Of a stretch of 55,000 nt of DNA, positions 19,756-34,829 are shown piece after piece; the stretch's first letter is position 1, and every line of letters starts with the position of its first letter. The notes beneath the pieces were generated by a model. It was not told where the DNA came from. It ran no database searches and worked only from the letters and a program-made list of their open reading frames with translations. Source of the DNA: Botryococcus braunii (Eukaryota > Chlorophyta > Trebouxiophyceae). The translations under genes and the position numbers were made by a program. The stretch covers positions 721,946-776,945 of the forward strand of contig KV908347.1 in NCBI GenBank assembly GCA_002005505.1. The letters are read 5' to 3'.

Positions 19756-22700
19756 CACTCCCATGCATGGCCCACACTTGCGTGGCTGGCACCACATTGT
19801 CCTTGGGCATCACTGATAGAGTTCTCACCGCTAACATTTCTCTCAGGCACTGAGCAGGTCCCACCCATACAGCTCAGCTCACTTGGACCATCTGCAGTCT
19901 GATCAGAGACTGCCCCCCTCTCATCTCTTACAAGTGAAGCAGGTCTCTCGGTGTCCTGCCCCAATTCCTGCGCTTCCCCTGGTCCCTGTGACTCTGTGTC
20001 ACCTTCAGTCATCCCCTCTCGCTCACAGCTCTCTCCCTTATCCTGTGCCAGCAGGATATCTCGAGCCGCAGTTCGTTGCTCATAGCGTTGAGCCCGCGAC
20101 AGTCCGTCCGGAGGCGGAATGGTAGTAGCCGGATGAGTGTTACGCAGTGACTGCTGTACTCGCTCTAATATCTGATGGTGTTGTCCGCTGTCTGCACTTC
20201 CTCGCGCGTCGTTGAATAGCGTCCAGAGCCCCGGACTGATCCAGGTCCGGCTGCTGCTCTCCCGTGCTTGCTTCGGGAGACACAATGAGAATGCCCTCCT
20301 CTTGGGAAGGCTTCCCCTGACTATCAGGCTCAGTTGCAGCCTGGTCAGAGGGTACCGGGAAGGAGCTGTCAGGTCTACTGCTGGAGCATGGGCTGCTGAC
20401 AGTCTGATTCTGCATACTGCGCTGTGACAATGGCACCACTGGGTTGCTGCTGTGCATTTGCCCTGATAAGTCTTCAGGGTATGAGAACTGCTGAGGCTGG
20501 TCAGGGAGAACAGCCATTCCCACCCGAGTAGCTCCTCGAATGTGTTCCACAAATTGAACATCTCTGCTCTCTCTCCAGATCCCCCCTCCCATATAGATAC
20601 GATATGCCTTTGATACTGGAGAGTAACCAGTGAACATCCCAGCCACAGCCTTTGGTGCAAAGGCCCCCCTCTGTTGGTCAGGAACGTGCACAAATGCAAG
20701 GCATCCCCATGTGCGCAGCAAGGATACATCTGGCTTATATCCCATGAACATTTCGCAGGGAGATAGGGGCCTGCCTGTGCTGGGTCCCATATTTAGGAGG
20801 GTGCAGGCTGTCTCCAGAGCTTCCTTCCACATAACAGGGCTTGCTGCAGCAAAATTGAGGAGGGTCTTGGTGCGCTCCTTGAGGGTTCTGTTGGCTCTCT
20901 CAGCAACTCCATTCTGCTGAGGGGTATATGGGGCAGATGTCTCCAGCTTAGTGCCCTGGGATGCACAAAATTCCTTGAACTTGGCATTTAAGAACTCTGT
21001 CCCTCTGTCACTGCGGATGCACTTCACTGTAGTTTCCTTCTCAGTTTGCCAATACAAAATTAGGTCTCTGACAACCGCTCCAATTACATCTTTTGACTTC
21101 ACTGGCAGCACTGCCTTCCACCCAGATGCCTCATCAGTTACAGTTACCCAAAAGCGTTCCCCAGTAATGGCTGCTGGTGATATGGGACCCACAGTGTCAA
21201 TGTGGATTCTGTCAAGGGGTTTCTCAGCAGGTCTAGAGCTTTCACCAAATGGGGGACGTGCATGCTTCCCCTCAATGCATGCTTCACAGTACTTAGGACA
21301 CTTTTCACAGGGGGACATCAAGGTGTCTAGGCCAGTAACCAGTTGCTCACTGCTCAGGCGTTTCATCCAGGGGTCTCCTGGGTGTCCCAATCTGCTGTGC
21401 CACAGGAAACGTTTGGCACAGTCGTGGCTTAGACCTTTGGAGCATTTCTTCTTCAGGGCAGCTGTCACTGAATAATGAACCTTCACTGGTGCTACTGGGA
21501 GGCAGTTGTGGATATAATAGAGACCATTCTCTGGTTTCACAGGCATCTGCCAACCACTCGGTCCTGAGACAGCAGTGAAGGCTCCCAGTCTATCTGTACT
21601 GAACCGGATTCCATCACGCAGAGCAGCAGATACTGAGAGAATATTGGTGGTGGCTGAGGGAACACACTGGACATGATGCAGCCACATTGGAATATGCTGA
21701 GAGGACATGAGACACACTGACCCAGTAGCAACAATACCCCCAGTGGCATCAGATGTAGCAAGCAGCAGTGGAATAGGGTGGTCATGTACTGTAGGGGCAT
21801 GCAGCAGGGAAAGGTTGTTCACAAGATGTACAGACGCTCCACTGTCCACAAGCCACGACTGTTTGGACTGTTGGTGTTTACTGCCATCCAGCACATTATA
21901 AGATACCACGTATGGCATACCTTCTGAGGGAGGAGAAGGTGGGCCTGGAGGAGGGTGCAGTAGTGGGAACGCTCCAGTGCCTGGGAATGCATGCTGCACG
22001 CTTGGAGGTGGCTGGGGTGCACCAGGAAACTGTCCTTGGGGCCACATGGCAGCAAGTTGCTGTACAGCTGCCACCACATTGCGTTGTGTCTCTGCATCCC
22101 TTTGACGTTTGCGGCAGTCTCTCCAAAAATGGCCTTTCCTGTGGCAGTAGTTGCACGTGCCTCTCACTTCTCCCCTTGATTCTGAGTCTGCTGGCTGTTT
22201 GGAGGGATTGGCCCCGCTAGTGAAAGGGGCTGGAGCAGTCTCTCGTTGAGCAGGCATTGCCTTCATCACCATGGCAGGCTGTTCTCCATCATCGTTGTAG
22301 CCAGAAGCCTCTGCAGTGGTGGAAATGAGAGCTGCCAGATCATCCAGGGGGTAAGCTACTGCAGTGGGCAACAGCCCGGGAGGATTAGCTGCTGCTGGCA
22401 GTCCCTGCACGATCTGGGTGGCCACATGACCATCCAAGAGGTCATGTCCATTGCGTTTCAAGCAGCTTTTGAGATTTATCATTCTAGACACATACTGAGA
22501 GATCGTTTCTCCACGTCTCATTCCTTTTGACATTTCCTTCAGCCAGTCTGCATTTGCTTGAGTGTTGTAACCACCAACAAATTTCTTGCAAATAAACAGA
22601 TATGCATCATATGCTGACGGCTTACTTGACACTTCTCCTAATCATTCCTCTGGAACTGACTCATACAGCAGAAGCATTGCAGCCGCATTATGGATAGTTC

Positions 22701-22968
22701 CAGGCATGGCTGACTGAATGGCAGGAAAAGAACCCTTAGCACTATTGGCAGCAGTGAAGGCATTGTCCCATACCACAAAATTTGTGCCATGACGATCCAG
22801 TTTAATATGCACTTTGACTTGGGTGGCTATGACCTTGGGAAGTACATCTCCCTCGCCCTTTGATGTGCTGGGTGTACACGGCTGTCGTGTGGGAGACGAT
22901 GTAGATGCTTCCTCTGTTGTGGGCTCCTCCTCAGATGGCTCCCTTGATTTTGATCTCTTTCTCGCCAT
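19756..22968 (-). pseudogene. Copia-2 gag-protease-integrase, one stop and one frameshift
   Basis: Gag starts with ATG at 22968 and runs 108 codons to a TGA at 22642-22644; the same frame then continues for about 830 codons. It contains a CCHC knuckle (CNYCHRKGHFWRDC), protease WLVDSGASVH, GAG-pre-integrase (LWHSRLGHPG, CEKCPKYCEAC) and integrase (HIDTVGP, RSDRGTEF, NGVAERANRT). Near 20210 the frame shifts; the remaining integrase-RT spacer continues in another frame up to the Copia-3 insertion and from there in frame into the RT at 12743. Catalytic motifs are all kept. The stop could be a mutation or, less likely, a readthrough site; the frameshift supports decay. Confidence 0.93.
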
Positions 22969-22979
22969 GCTGATGTCAC

Positions 22980-23504
22980 TCAGTCTGCGTTAGGTTCTGA
23001 CCGCTGCGAGTCCCCGTCTACGTCTCCGTTGTCTGTGTCCGTGCACCACTCCTCTGGGCTGAACCCTTTTCTGCTGCCCAGAAAGGAAAGTAGGAAGTCC
23101 TCGTCAAGAGTGGCGAGAGCACACTCCACTGCTGTGTAGGCTGCCCTTTCTTCCCAATACTCGGGTTTGCTGGGTCCTCCGAGCTGTTGTAGATGTCGTT
23201 CAAATAATGCTCGCGTGACGAAGCCTGGGTCCGCGTTGATGAATGAACACTCCCACGCAGTTACTTTGTAGGCTGGGTAAACAGAGAATCGTCGTCTGAA
23301 CCACAGAGGCTGTTCGACTTTGCCCAGTCCGTACGCGCGGCTGACAAAATCCTTCACTAGAAATGCTCGTTCTTCTGGTGTTCTCGGTCCCGTATCTCCT
23401 CCAGCTCGCCTCAGGCTATCATAAGTAGGTGGTGAAGGAGTTGGGGGAATAAAAGGTCTTTTACCGCCGGTCGACATCCTTCCGCTCTGCTTCGTTCGTC
23501 CCAT
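22980..23504 (-). CDS. extra 174-aa ORF ahead of Copia-2 gag, unknown function
   Basis: ATG at 23504, 57 bases from the LTR edge, and TGA at 22980-22982, 11 bases before the gag ATG and in a different frame. It occupies almost the whole 5' leader. The protein looks real: a Pro-rich basic N-terminus (residues 1-35), then a mixed-charge, aromatic-rich body (LWFRRRFSVYPAYKV, KPEYWEERAAYTAVECALA, DEDFLLSFLGSRKGFSPEEW), ending in an acidic Asp-rich tail. I recognise no domain, signal peptide or membrane segment. It is not a known part of copia elements, and neither Copia-1 nor Copia-3 has a counterpart. A captured host fragment, an accessory protein, or an upstream ORF limiting gag translation are all possible. 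Confidence 0.6.
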   Translation of the reverse strand: MGRTKQSGRMSTGGKRPFIPPTPSPPTYDSLRRAGGDTGPRTPEERAFLVKDFVSRAYGLGKVEQPLWFRRRFSVYPAYKVTAWECSFINADPGFVTRALFERHLQQLGGPSKPEYWEERAAYTAVECALATLDEDFLLSFLGSRKGFSPEEWCTDTDNGDVDGDSQRSEPNAD

Positions 23505-23548
23505 CGTAGGCTCGGAACATACTTTCAGTTGCCCAGCTCAAGAGTTGG

Positions 23549-23561
23549 TGGGCCCATAACC
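23549..23561 (-). other. Copia-2 primer binding site, half-tRNA-Met type
   Basis: The plus strand reads TGGGCCCATAACC immediately next to the LTR, the same 13 bases as in Copia-3. It corresponds to the anticodon arm, not the 3' end, of initiator tRNA-Met. Confidence 0.85.
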
Positions 23562-24290
23562 TGTACAATTCTGGGCGTAATGTTCCCTGTATGTCCCGGC
23601 ACGAAGGGTGTTAAGCTCGGTCGGGTCTCTTGCTGTGTGTAGGAGTGCAAGCAGAGCCCGACTATGTGTTGACACTTGTGGCAACTGATCAGAGATAAGC
23701 ACCCGGAGTGCTCTTTCAGTCCCAAACAAGTCATTACATTGCTTCTTGCTCTCTCTCAACGCCAAGGAATTCAAACTACCTCTTCTAAGCATCGACAGAT
23801 AGTTCGCATTACCATTGTTCGATGAGCCAAGCATTAGCAACATTCTAATACGCTTATCTAGACCTCTTCCTAATCAATTGTCCATGCAATTTACACTAAG
23901 ATGCAGCACTTCACCTGTATGTCCCGGCACGAAGGGTGTTAAGCTCGGTCGGGTCTCTTGCTGTGTGTAGGAGAGCAAGCAGAGCCCGACTATGTGTTGA
24001 CACTTGTGGCAACTGATCAGAGATAAGCACCCGGAGTGCTCTTTCAGTCCCAAACAAGTGCCGAGCCCTTCATGCCTGCTGCCTATATCCTTTCTCGCAA
24101 GAACGCGTCAAATTGCATTACTCTCTTTCTCCAAAATGGAATCAGTCCAGATCAATTATGGCAGAACTCTAGAGTTCTGCCATCCATTACTCAACCTCTA
24201 AGATTGTTCACAGTGATTGCTTTAGGGAAGCCTGGCCACTATTACTCTTCTGAGGGAAAGTCACTAATTTGTTCTTTCACTATTATAACA
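23562..24290 (-). repeat. Copia-2 5' LTR
   Basis: 729 bp with TG and CA ends, followed by duplication GTTAA at 24291. It carries the paired 146-bp modules starting at 23586 and 23914, 328 bp apart. Confidence 0.96.
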
Positions 24291-25682
24291 GTTAAACACC
24301 TGCAGCAGCTTGTTCCACATATGGTAAGCACTTGTCAAGTCAGTAATCTGAACAGAATACTCCTCAGTACATGCTTGAGTGATAATGGTTTGAGCCTTGA
24401 AATCATCATAAGCTCCCTGATAATCATCATGAACACAGTAGTTGACATTCATTTCCCACAACATAGCATACACTTGCTTTGTCCATGTCAACCAATTGGT
24501 ATCATTCAGCTTGACTAACTCTATCTTTGGAGTTAACTTCTGATGAGAAGAGAACGAAGGGCCAGTGGTTGGATTTATATTGGGCAGACCAGGAATACCT
24601 ACGTTTGGAAATTGACCTTGCCCAGCACTATATGGTGGCCCCTGACTATGAGGAGGACCACCCCAACCACCACCACCTGGTCCACCAGGACCGCCTGGAC
24701 CACCAGGACCGCCTGGTCCTCCAGGACCACCAGGACCACCCCCACCAAAGCCACCAGGAACATTCCCACCAGAGCCCGGATAGACAGGGTATTGCGGGTA
24801 GTTGCCTGAGACTGGTGGAGGATGCCAAATCGAGCTTGCTCCTCCAGGGGGACCCCCACTGTATGGTGGCCCACCTCCAGGAGGTCCACTGCCTGAGCTG
24901 TATGGGTAGCCACCACCAGGAGGGCCTCCAGCTGGAATTGCTGAAGCTGACGTTGACACTCCAAAGTTGGATGGTACCTGCACACTAGCTGGCTGCACCA
25001 AGGTTGGATTAGAAATTTGGTTCAGCGTTGAGGCAGGTAGTGAAATGGGGATCATGCCCCCAGTAGCTAGTGGTAAATAAACAGTTGCTTGTGCACTAGT
25101 TACTGATGTTACTGGAACCATTGCGCCACTAGTAATGACTGGAACGCTAGCTGGCTGGACTGTCACAGCAGGATATTGTGAAATTGGAACTTGTAAAGGG
25201 CCACTGGACAATGTCCTTGACCCAGAAACAGCAGACTGTGAAGGTCTGCGAATGCCTCTTGGAGCATTTGAAATAGGCAAAGGATTAATCCTAACTGCCT
25301 TCCTAGTGCTACTAGGATCCAAAGGAACGTTGGAATGCGTACCACCAGGAGGTGAGGTGCTTGCGCTCACAGCAGGTACCAGTTCAGCTAAGGGTTGGCC
25401 AGCAGGATTGGTAGAAAGAGATTCAGAGTGGTGATAACCCCCGTATAGAAAATCTTCACTTACCTCCCCTGCTTGGTGCCCTTCTGCGTCACTGTCCTCT
25501 GTTCCGCTGCCTGCACCTGTGCCTGCACTGGTGGTGTACCCCATTGAGTCTCTCTGTGTGGAGTACGATTGTTCAAAGCTTTCATTATTGTAAACAGTTG
25601 AGGGATCATCCTCAATCATAATTGGTACTTCATATGATTCTTCAGGATTAGCATAGGGTGGCACAGTATATGTACCACTCAT
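24291..25682 (-). CDS. Copia-1 Gag, N-terminal part
   Basis: ATG at 25682, open to the Copia-2 insertion point; the frame continues at 9953. The first 250 residues are acidic and then Ser/Pro/Val-rich. About residues 265-370 are a Gly/Pro-rich, collagen-like stretch with repeated Gly-Gly-Pro. A copia capsid start follows (LVKLNDTNWLTWTKQVYAML) with sequence leading into the UBN2-like region. The long low-complexity N-terminal extension is unusual for a copia Gag, and the capsid motif comes only after about 370 residues. Confidence 0.9.
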
Positions 25683-26036
25683 TGCATGAAAATAACGTAG
25701 TCAGCACAAACTCTAACAAGTAGAGCTCTCCAGCGACCACCCCAGCCTTCCCAAGGGAAAGCTGCCTTCACCAATAACCAACTTCTCTCCCACTGCCTTA
25801 GCCACTAGGGCTTAGGCAATCGAGAAGTCCAACCAGAGTAACCCACCAGAAGACAACAAGAGTCCTTCTACCTGACACGGTAGTCTGCGTAGACCCCGTG
25901 CAGGCTTAGGTGCTCTTTAGTCTTAAAAAGAGTGCTATGAAAAGCAAAACGTAGAAAGCTGCGAGGCTTCTTTACGTAGAAAGATCCCGTACGCCGGGAG
26001 ACGATAATACCATAAGCGATTTAATCGCCGATACCA
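25683..26036 (-). other. Copia-1 5' leader with primer site
   Basis: 354 bp with no ORF of note. The sense strand starts TGGTATCGGCG directly after the LTR. The first seven bases match the start of the common copia primer site for the 3' end of initiator tRNA-Met; the rest diverges, so the tRNA is uncertain. Several short inverted repeats suggest RNA structure. Confidence 0.75.
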
Positions 26037-26939
26037 TTTAGCGTAATGGCATCATCAAAACAGAATTTGTAGAATTGGAATTGGTATAAAAATCCCTGTA
26101 ACTCACACTCTTCTGAGTTAGTGAACTGTGCCCAAGTGAAGCTTGTATAAGTGGACGAAACACGACCAAGCAAACGGGACAGGAGCTTGATAAGGGATAC
26201 TCAAGACTGTTACAATAACAACTAATCTAATGATGTTGCAATTACCTGTAACTCACACTCTTCTGAGTAAGTGAACTGTGCCCAAGTGAAGCTTGTATAA
26301 GTGGACGAAACACGACCAAGCAAACGGGACAGGAGCTTGATAAGGGATACTCAAGACTGACTGATCCCTTTGGACACTGCCTATTTATACTAACTAAGAA
26401 GACTATTCATTTATTAGCCTCCTGACAGGTTTGCAACTCCAGATCTTAAAAGAGTACGGGCACGATCAAGTTTGCATGCCTCAGTACTATGCACTGGAAT
26501 TTCAATGTACCTCATGACTCGACATGGTCGTCGATGAATAGTACGAATCTCGGTCGATGCTAATCTCGAATCTAAGTGACTCGAAACTTTAACTCACCAC
26601 CGAGATAAACCTCGAATCAGACACCAAGGACCGCAGGACTTAAAGTCTCACGATCGATGAGATCCGGGCTGAGTGTACCCTACTAGAAAACTCCGGAAAA
26701 ACAGCCCGAAGTTGTACCATGGCCCCTATGAACCACTATGAGTGTCTTTTATCCTTAAAGTACCATACAGTACGAACACACCCAAGTGAGATATGACTGT
26801 ACTTTAATGTTTATGAGCATTCTTAATATTATAAACCCTTGAAATGAATTGATGTGGCTCACAAACATGCTAAGATGAAATGACCCAACATGTTGAAGAA
26901 ATACCAAAGGTATACATGTTAGTGTCTATTTTTCTAACA
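26037..26939 (-). repeat. Copia-1 5' LTR
   Basis: 903 bp, nearly identical to 6439-7341, with the same 115-bp internal duplication. It is followed directly by the C/CT microsatellite. Confidence 0.95.
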
Positions 26940-31057
<4,118 letters not shown>

Positions 31058-32759
31058 GTTACACACCCACGCACCCACACGGAAGGGAATGTCGGATCAG
31101 AAAGTCTGGTCGCAGGTCCCATTTTCTCTGAACACAGGATGCCTAGTCCCTGTCACGGTTATTTGGGATCGTGGAGTCCTCGCAAGGCCTGATGCTAGTT
31201 CCAGCGACATGCAGGCGCATTGAAAGCAAACTTGGAAGGGTGCTCTGCAACAACGGACTACAGCCATCGCTGCATTGCTGCCTGGTTTTCGATCATCCTT
31301 ACTCAAACATAGTGTGCCAGGATCCAGACGCATGGCTAGAAACATGAAACTATAACATCGTATCTTTTCAAATAGTCATCATCTGCTGCTGGAGTGTACG
31401 GAAGGCAGGACAGCTCCAGTACGCAATCAAGTCTGTCCAGCCTTTAGTGTCTTCTATCACCTAACCTGCTGGGAGAAGCGAGGACCTCTCCCTGGATCTT
31501 CTCATCATCATGAGGGCCATCTGTAGGGGAAGAGGGCCGTGCAGCCAGATACTTATCATGCTGTCTTTCAAGATCGTGTGACAGGACCGTATCAACAACG
31601 GTCTGATTCCGACGTCTTGACCTGGAGTAAGTTGAGGGCAGTGAGGTTGCAATGGACGGCACAGAAAATGGCGTCAAAACTTGCTGTCCATGTCTTAGAC
31701 TTTCCTGGGGTAACCGCCTAATTTGCAGCCCAATTGCAACCTTGATGTGGCAAAGGGGCGTGCGATTTGGCATCGTGGCCTTATAGTAGTATTTGGAACA
31801 AAGATTGACCAAGACAGCATAGTCCAGTCCAGGAAAGGCCATCAATAGGCTTACTATTACCCAGTTCCCCCAGTTAAAGGCAAGATGGACTTTATGCTGC
31901 TGGCCCAGTGGTCTTCTCAGGCACATTGCAACTCATATACGTGTGGCCGATGCTGGCAATATATAAGTATACAATTTTAGGGGCAGTGGTCGGCGCAGCA
32001 ACTGAAATCATCTCCCCAAGGTGGCGCAATTGCGCTTGACTAAATTCCCATTCACAAGCCCCCAGGAGAATAACAAACTTAATATACCTCTATAATCTGC
32101 ATCCTCCGGCGCTGTTGCGGTATTGTAGCAATCGAATGCGGGTGTGTGCATGCGCACAGGCGCATGAACGCCCCAAAGTGCATGGTGTCACATGCGAGAT
32201 CCTGTGTGTACTCTTGCGCATGTGCATCCGCACGCTTGCATATATACACCCAGGGTGCCGCTGCAATTAGAAGCGAGGGCATGCATGTGTGCTGGGGTGT
32301 GGATGAATAAGTAAGGAGCAACTTCCCCATAGGGAATGTGGTGACTTCCTGAATGCCAGTAATACAATACTATGAAGGATTTCACTTAAGCATGGGGGAG
32401 CCCTCGAAGAAGAATAGACCTGTGCATTAGAAGGTCGGCCGAATGCTGCACTGCTTCCGAGCCCTTGGGGTATGCTATGTCCACATACATAAGATTTACC
32501 AAGTGGTTCTCGTCTTGCACTGGAGAGCCACACAACCAGATTTCATGCACAAGCGGTCAGCACAGAATTAAGTCGCGAACAGAGCTTATTGTGGCCGCAT
32601 TAGTGTGCACAGCCTGCAGATTTGAAGTCTCCAAAGGAACTTTGTCAGCTTCAGAGTGCCTTCGTCCATTTGTGGCAAGAAATCGTCTCCTTGTACGATA
32701 CAGTACGTATCCAGCTCCTGAGGAATAGGAGGTCTGGAACTTCTTATCGAGTGTGTTAA
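31058..32759. other. no gene recognised
   Basis: A 160-codon minus-strand frame at 31444-31926 has no recognisable feature; not called as a gene. Confidence 0.45.
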
Positions 32760-33308
32760 CTATTGAAGTAAATAAGCAGTCAAGCCGCTATTTTGATTAT
32801 ACAGGGAGCCACAGCGGTGGCCGCAAAAAACTTGATAGGAACCTTTTTGGATTAAGGGCTCGCAACCTTTGCTGAGCAGCCTGATGGGTATTTTTTCTTT
32901 GCACAACGGTGCTATACGAACAGTGACGCTCCGTTTTGTGAGCATACATCTACACCCCTCTTCATAGCGTTCTTGCAAAAGTATCGGAGTATAATGTGCA
33001 GGAATGTACCTTGCATATATTTCCTCCCCTCGTTCAATCTCCCACTTTGTGAAGTCGTCCTTAGGAAGTTGCTGCAGCAGCTCTCCGATGGCACTCCGCA
33101 GGTGCACAGCTTTTGGTGTTTCTGTTACAACTGAGACATTGGACGAAAGACTTGTCAGCGGATTCCGCTGCTCGCGAGAGGTCCCTCCCTTCTGGTTTGC
33201 AGTTGGCTCTTCCCAGAAGGCCAAACAGGACGACACCCCTTCAGCTTGCTGTTGATTGGACTTTCCTGCTGGTCTCAGTTGAGGAACCGGATTCAATGTG
33301 TCATGCAT
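32760..33308 (-). CDS. possible exon, unknown product
   Basis: A 182-codon open frame. I do not recognise it. Its middle part (around ELLQQLPKDDFTKWEIERGE) has a charged helical composition unlike the neighbouring frames. That part is bracketed by a possible 3' splice site (GTAACAG near 33120) and a possible donor (CAAG|GTACAT near 33012). A short exon of about 100 bases is therefore more plausible than the whole frame. Confidence 0.2.
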   Translation of the reverse strand: MHDTLNPVPQLRPAGKSNQQQAEGVSSCLAFWEEPTANQKGGTSREQRNPLTSLSSNVSVVTETPKAVHLRSAIGELLQQLPKDDFTKWEIERGEEIYARYIPAHYTPILLQERYEEGCRCMLTKRSVTVRIAPLCKEKIPIRLLSKGCEPLIQKGSYQVFCGHRCGSLYNQNSGLTAYLLQ

Positions 33309-34829
33309 CTGTCTGCCCTTCTCTGGCCTATCGTCTCAACCGCTCCGTTCCGAGCTATAAAAACAGCGTCAAGCTCCTCTTCCAGCCAGTTTATGTACGT
33401 AGCACAGTTTACAAGGCAGAATCTAGGGTAATAGTTGTTTGTCGTGATAGAGCCTTCCGCGTGGTGAGCTGCCAGGACGGTCGTGATGGGGCCCCTCTCC
33501 CCAGGGAGTCTGCTGCTCTGCTCCCCGGGGAGCTCCCTCGAGGGACTCGCATTCCGAGGAATTGTTTCGTCCGCACGGCGCCGCGCCGTCGGCGCGGCGA
33601 CACATCCCGGATCTGAATTTCAGATTCTGAAACTAGTGCCAAAGATTGCCGCCAAAATGCCAGGCAAACGGAAGCTGTACTGGGAAGCTTCGAAACAGAT
33701 CTTAAAGCTTACTGAACTTCCACTGCTCATTATTTAACACAGGCTCATTGACGTAGCCTTCGCCCGAGGAACAGGTTGTTCCCCACAACCTGCGAGCCCA
33801 TGGTCATCGTCAAAGCGTGAAGGGTTGGATCATCTTCGTCTGCTTACATATGGTCGAAATCATCCGGTTACCTGTGTTCAAAGGCAGTACAAAGATATGC
33901 AACGATCATGAGGTGCGTTGCTTTCCCCTCCCCTAAGGCCAAACGACAGAGGGCTCCATCATTACCTGCTTCTGCTTCAATGCTCATAGCAAGACCTTTA
34001 TTGTGGTGCCAGAAAGGGTAATTGAAAGACAGAGTGTCAGGAAGCATATGTGCCGGTGAGGCAGAGGTGCCAGGAAGTCCGAGGTGGCAGTCAGACTTTG
34101 TGGATTCTTTGCCTGGACTTAAGACCTCTTTCTCTTGAGGACCGGTTGTTGTCAGATTCTGCTCATGTTCACCTGCTCCTGAAACTGAAATCGTTGCGTT
34201 TTTGATGGGCTTGTGCTTCTGGTGGTTGCTATTCAGGGAAGTACCGAAGGTGTTATGCAAGGTGCCCTCACCAAGGGACTCGATTTCACGGCGACGCAGG
34301 TGCGTACTCCTTCAACTACCGTCATAGTTGTTCTGCTCATCCTTTGTTGCCTCTTGTCACACACACACACACACAGAGGCCCATGCACTCTGATATATGC
34401 ACACATGCGGGCGGAGGGGAAGAGGTGGGGGGGGAGAAAGAGATAGAGGGGGGAGCGCAGAATGCAAGGTACAGCATATATTCCCAATTTATTGCTTTAA
34501 CACATTGATATATGTATAAAACGGTGCTTCCCTCCATACGTACATGTATGTGTATCATCTTAACCCTCTTTCCATACACACAGACATGTATGAAGGCAGC
34601 GAGCACGTGCGCATTGTACCCACAGCCGCATGCACGCACTCACACTTCAAACACTGGCTAGAACCCCTGCACACGGTCGCCCGCACCTTTCATGCATATG
34701 TGAATTTGGGGCGGCATGGGAAAACCCTGTGAGAGCATAGTGACCCCGCCTGCACTCCTCAAAGCCCATGTGTGAACAGAGCCCTTTGTTGCCTTTTGTC
34801 CGTTAAGTGAGCTCCCGTGCGTTTCATGA

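Larger units (their letters stand above)
9954..24290 (-). mobile_element. Copia-2: Ty1/copia retrotransposon nested in Copia-1 gag
   Basis: Two 729-bp LTRs (9954-10682 and 23562-24290) begin TG and end CA and are flanked by the 5-bp duplication GTTAA (9949-9953 and 24291-24295). The sense strand is minus. A primer site complementary to the anticodon arm of initiator tRNA-Met lies directly inside the 5' LTR (23549-23561). A polypurine tract, sense CAAGGGGAAG, abuts the 3' LTR at 10683. The element carries an extra ORF, gag, protease, integrase, RT and RNase H, and is itself split by Copia-3. One stop codon and one frameshift break its polyprotein. LTR differences seen are at 9967/23575 (C/G) and near 10037/23647 (A/T). 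Confidence 0.96.
6439..26939 (-). mobile_element. Copia-1: Ty1/copia retrotransposon lacking RT, host of the nest
   Basis: It is bounded by two 903-bp LTRs at a constant offset of 19598 bp, with differences seen only at 6521/26119 and 6796/26394. The sense strand is minus: 5' LTR at 26037-26939, 3' LTR at 6439-7341. The primer site begins TGGTATC directly inside the 5' LTR. A polypurine tract ending GAGGGGAGG abuts the 3' LTR at 7342. Removing Copia-2 and one GTTAA restores an uninterrupted gag frame running into protease and integrase. The reverse transcriptase and nearly all RNase H are missing, so this copy cannot reverse-transcribe itself. The insertion lies within a C run, so the inferred CCCCC duplication is not uniquely placed. 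Confidence 0.95.
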
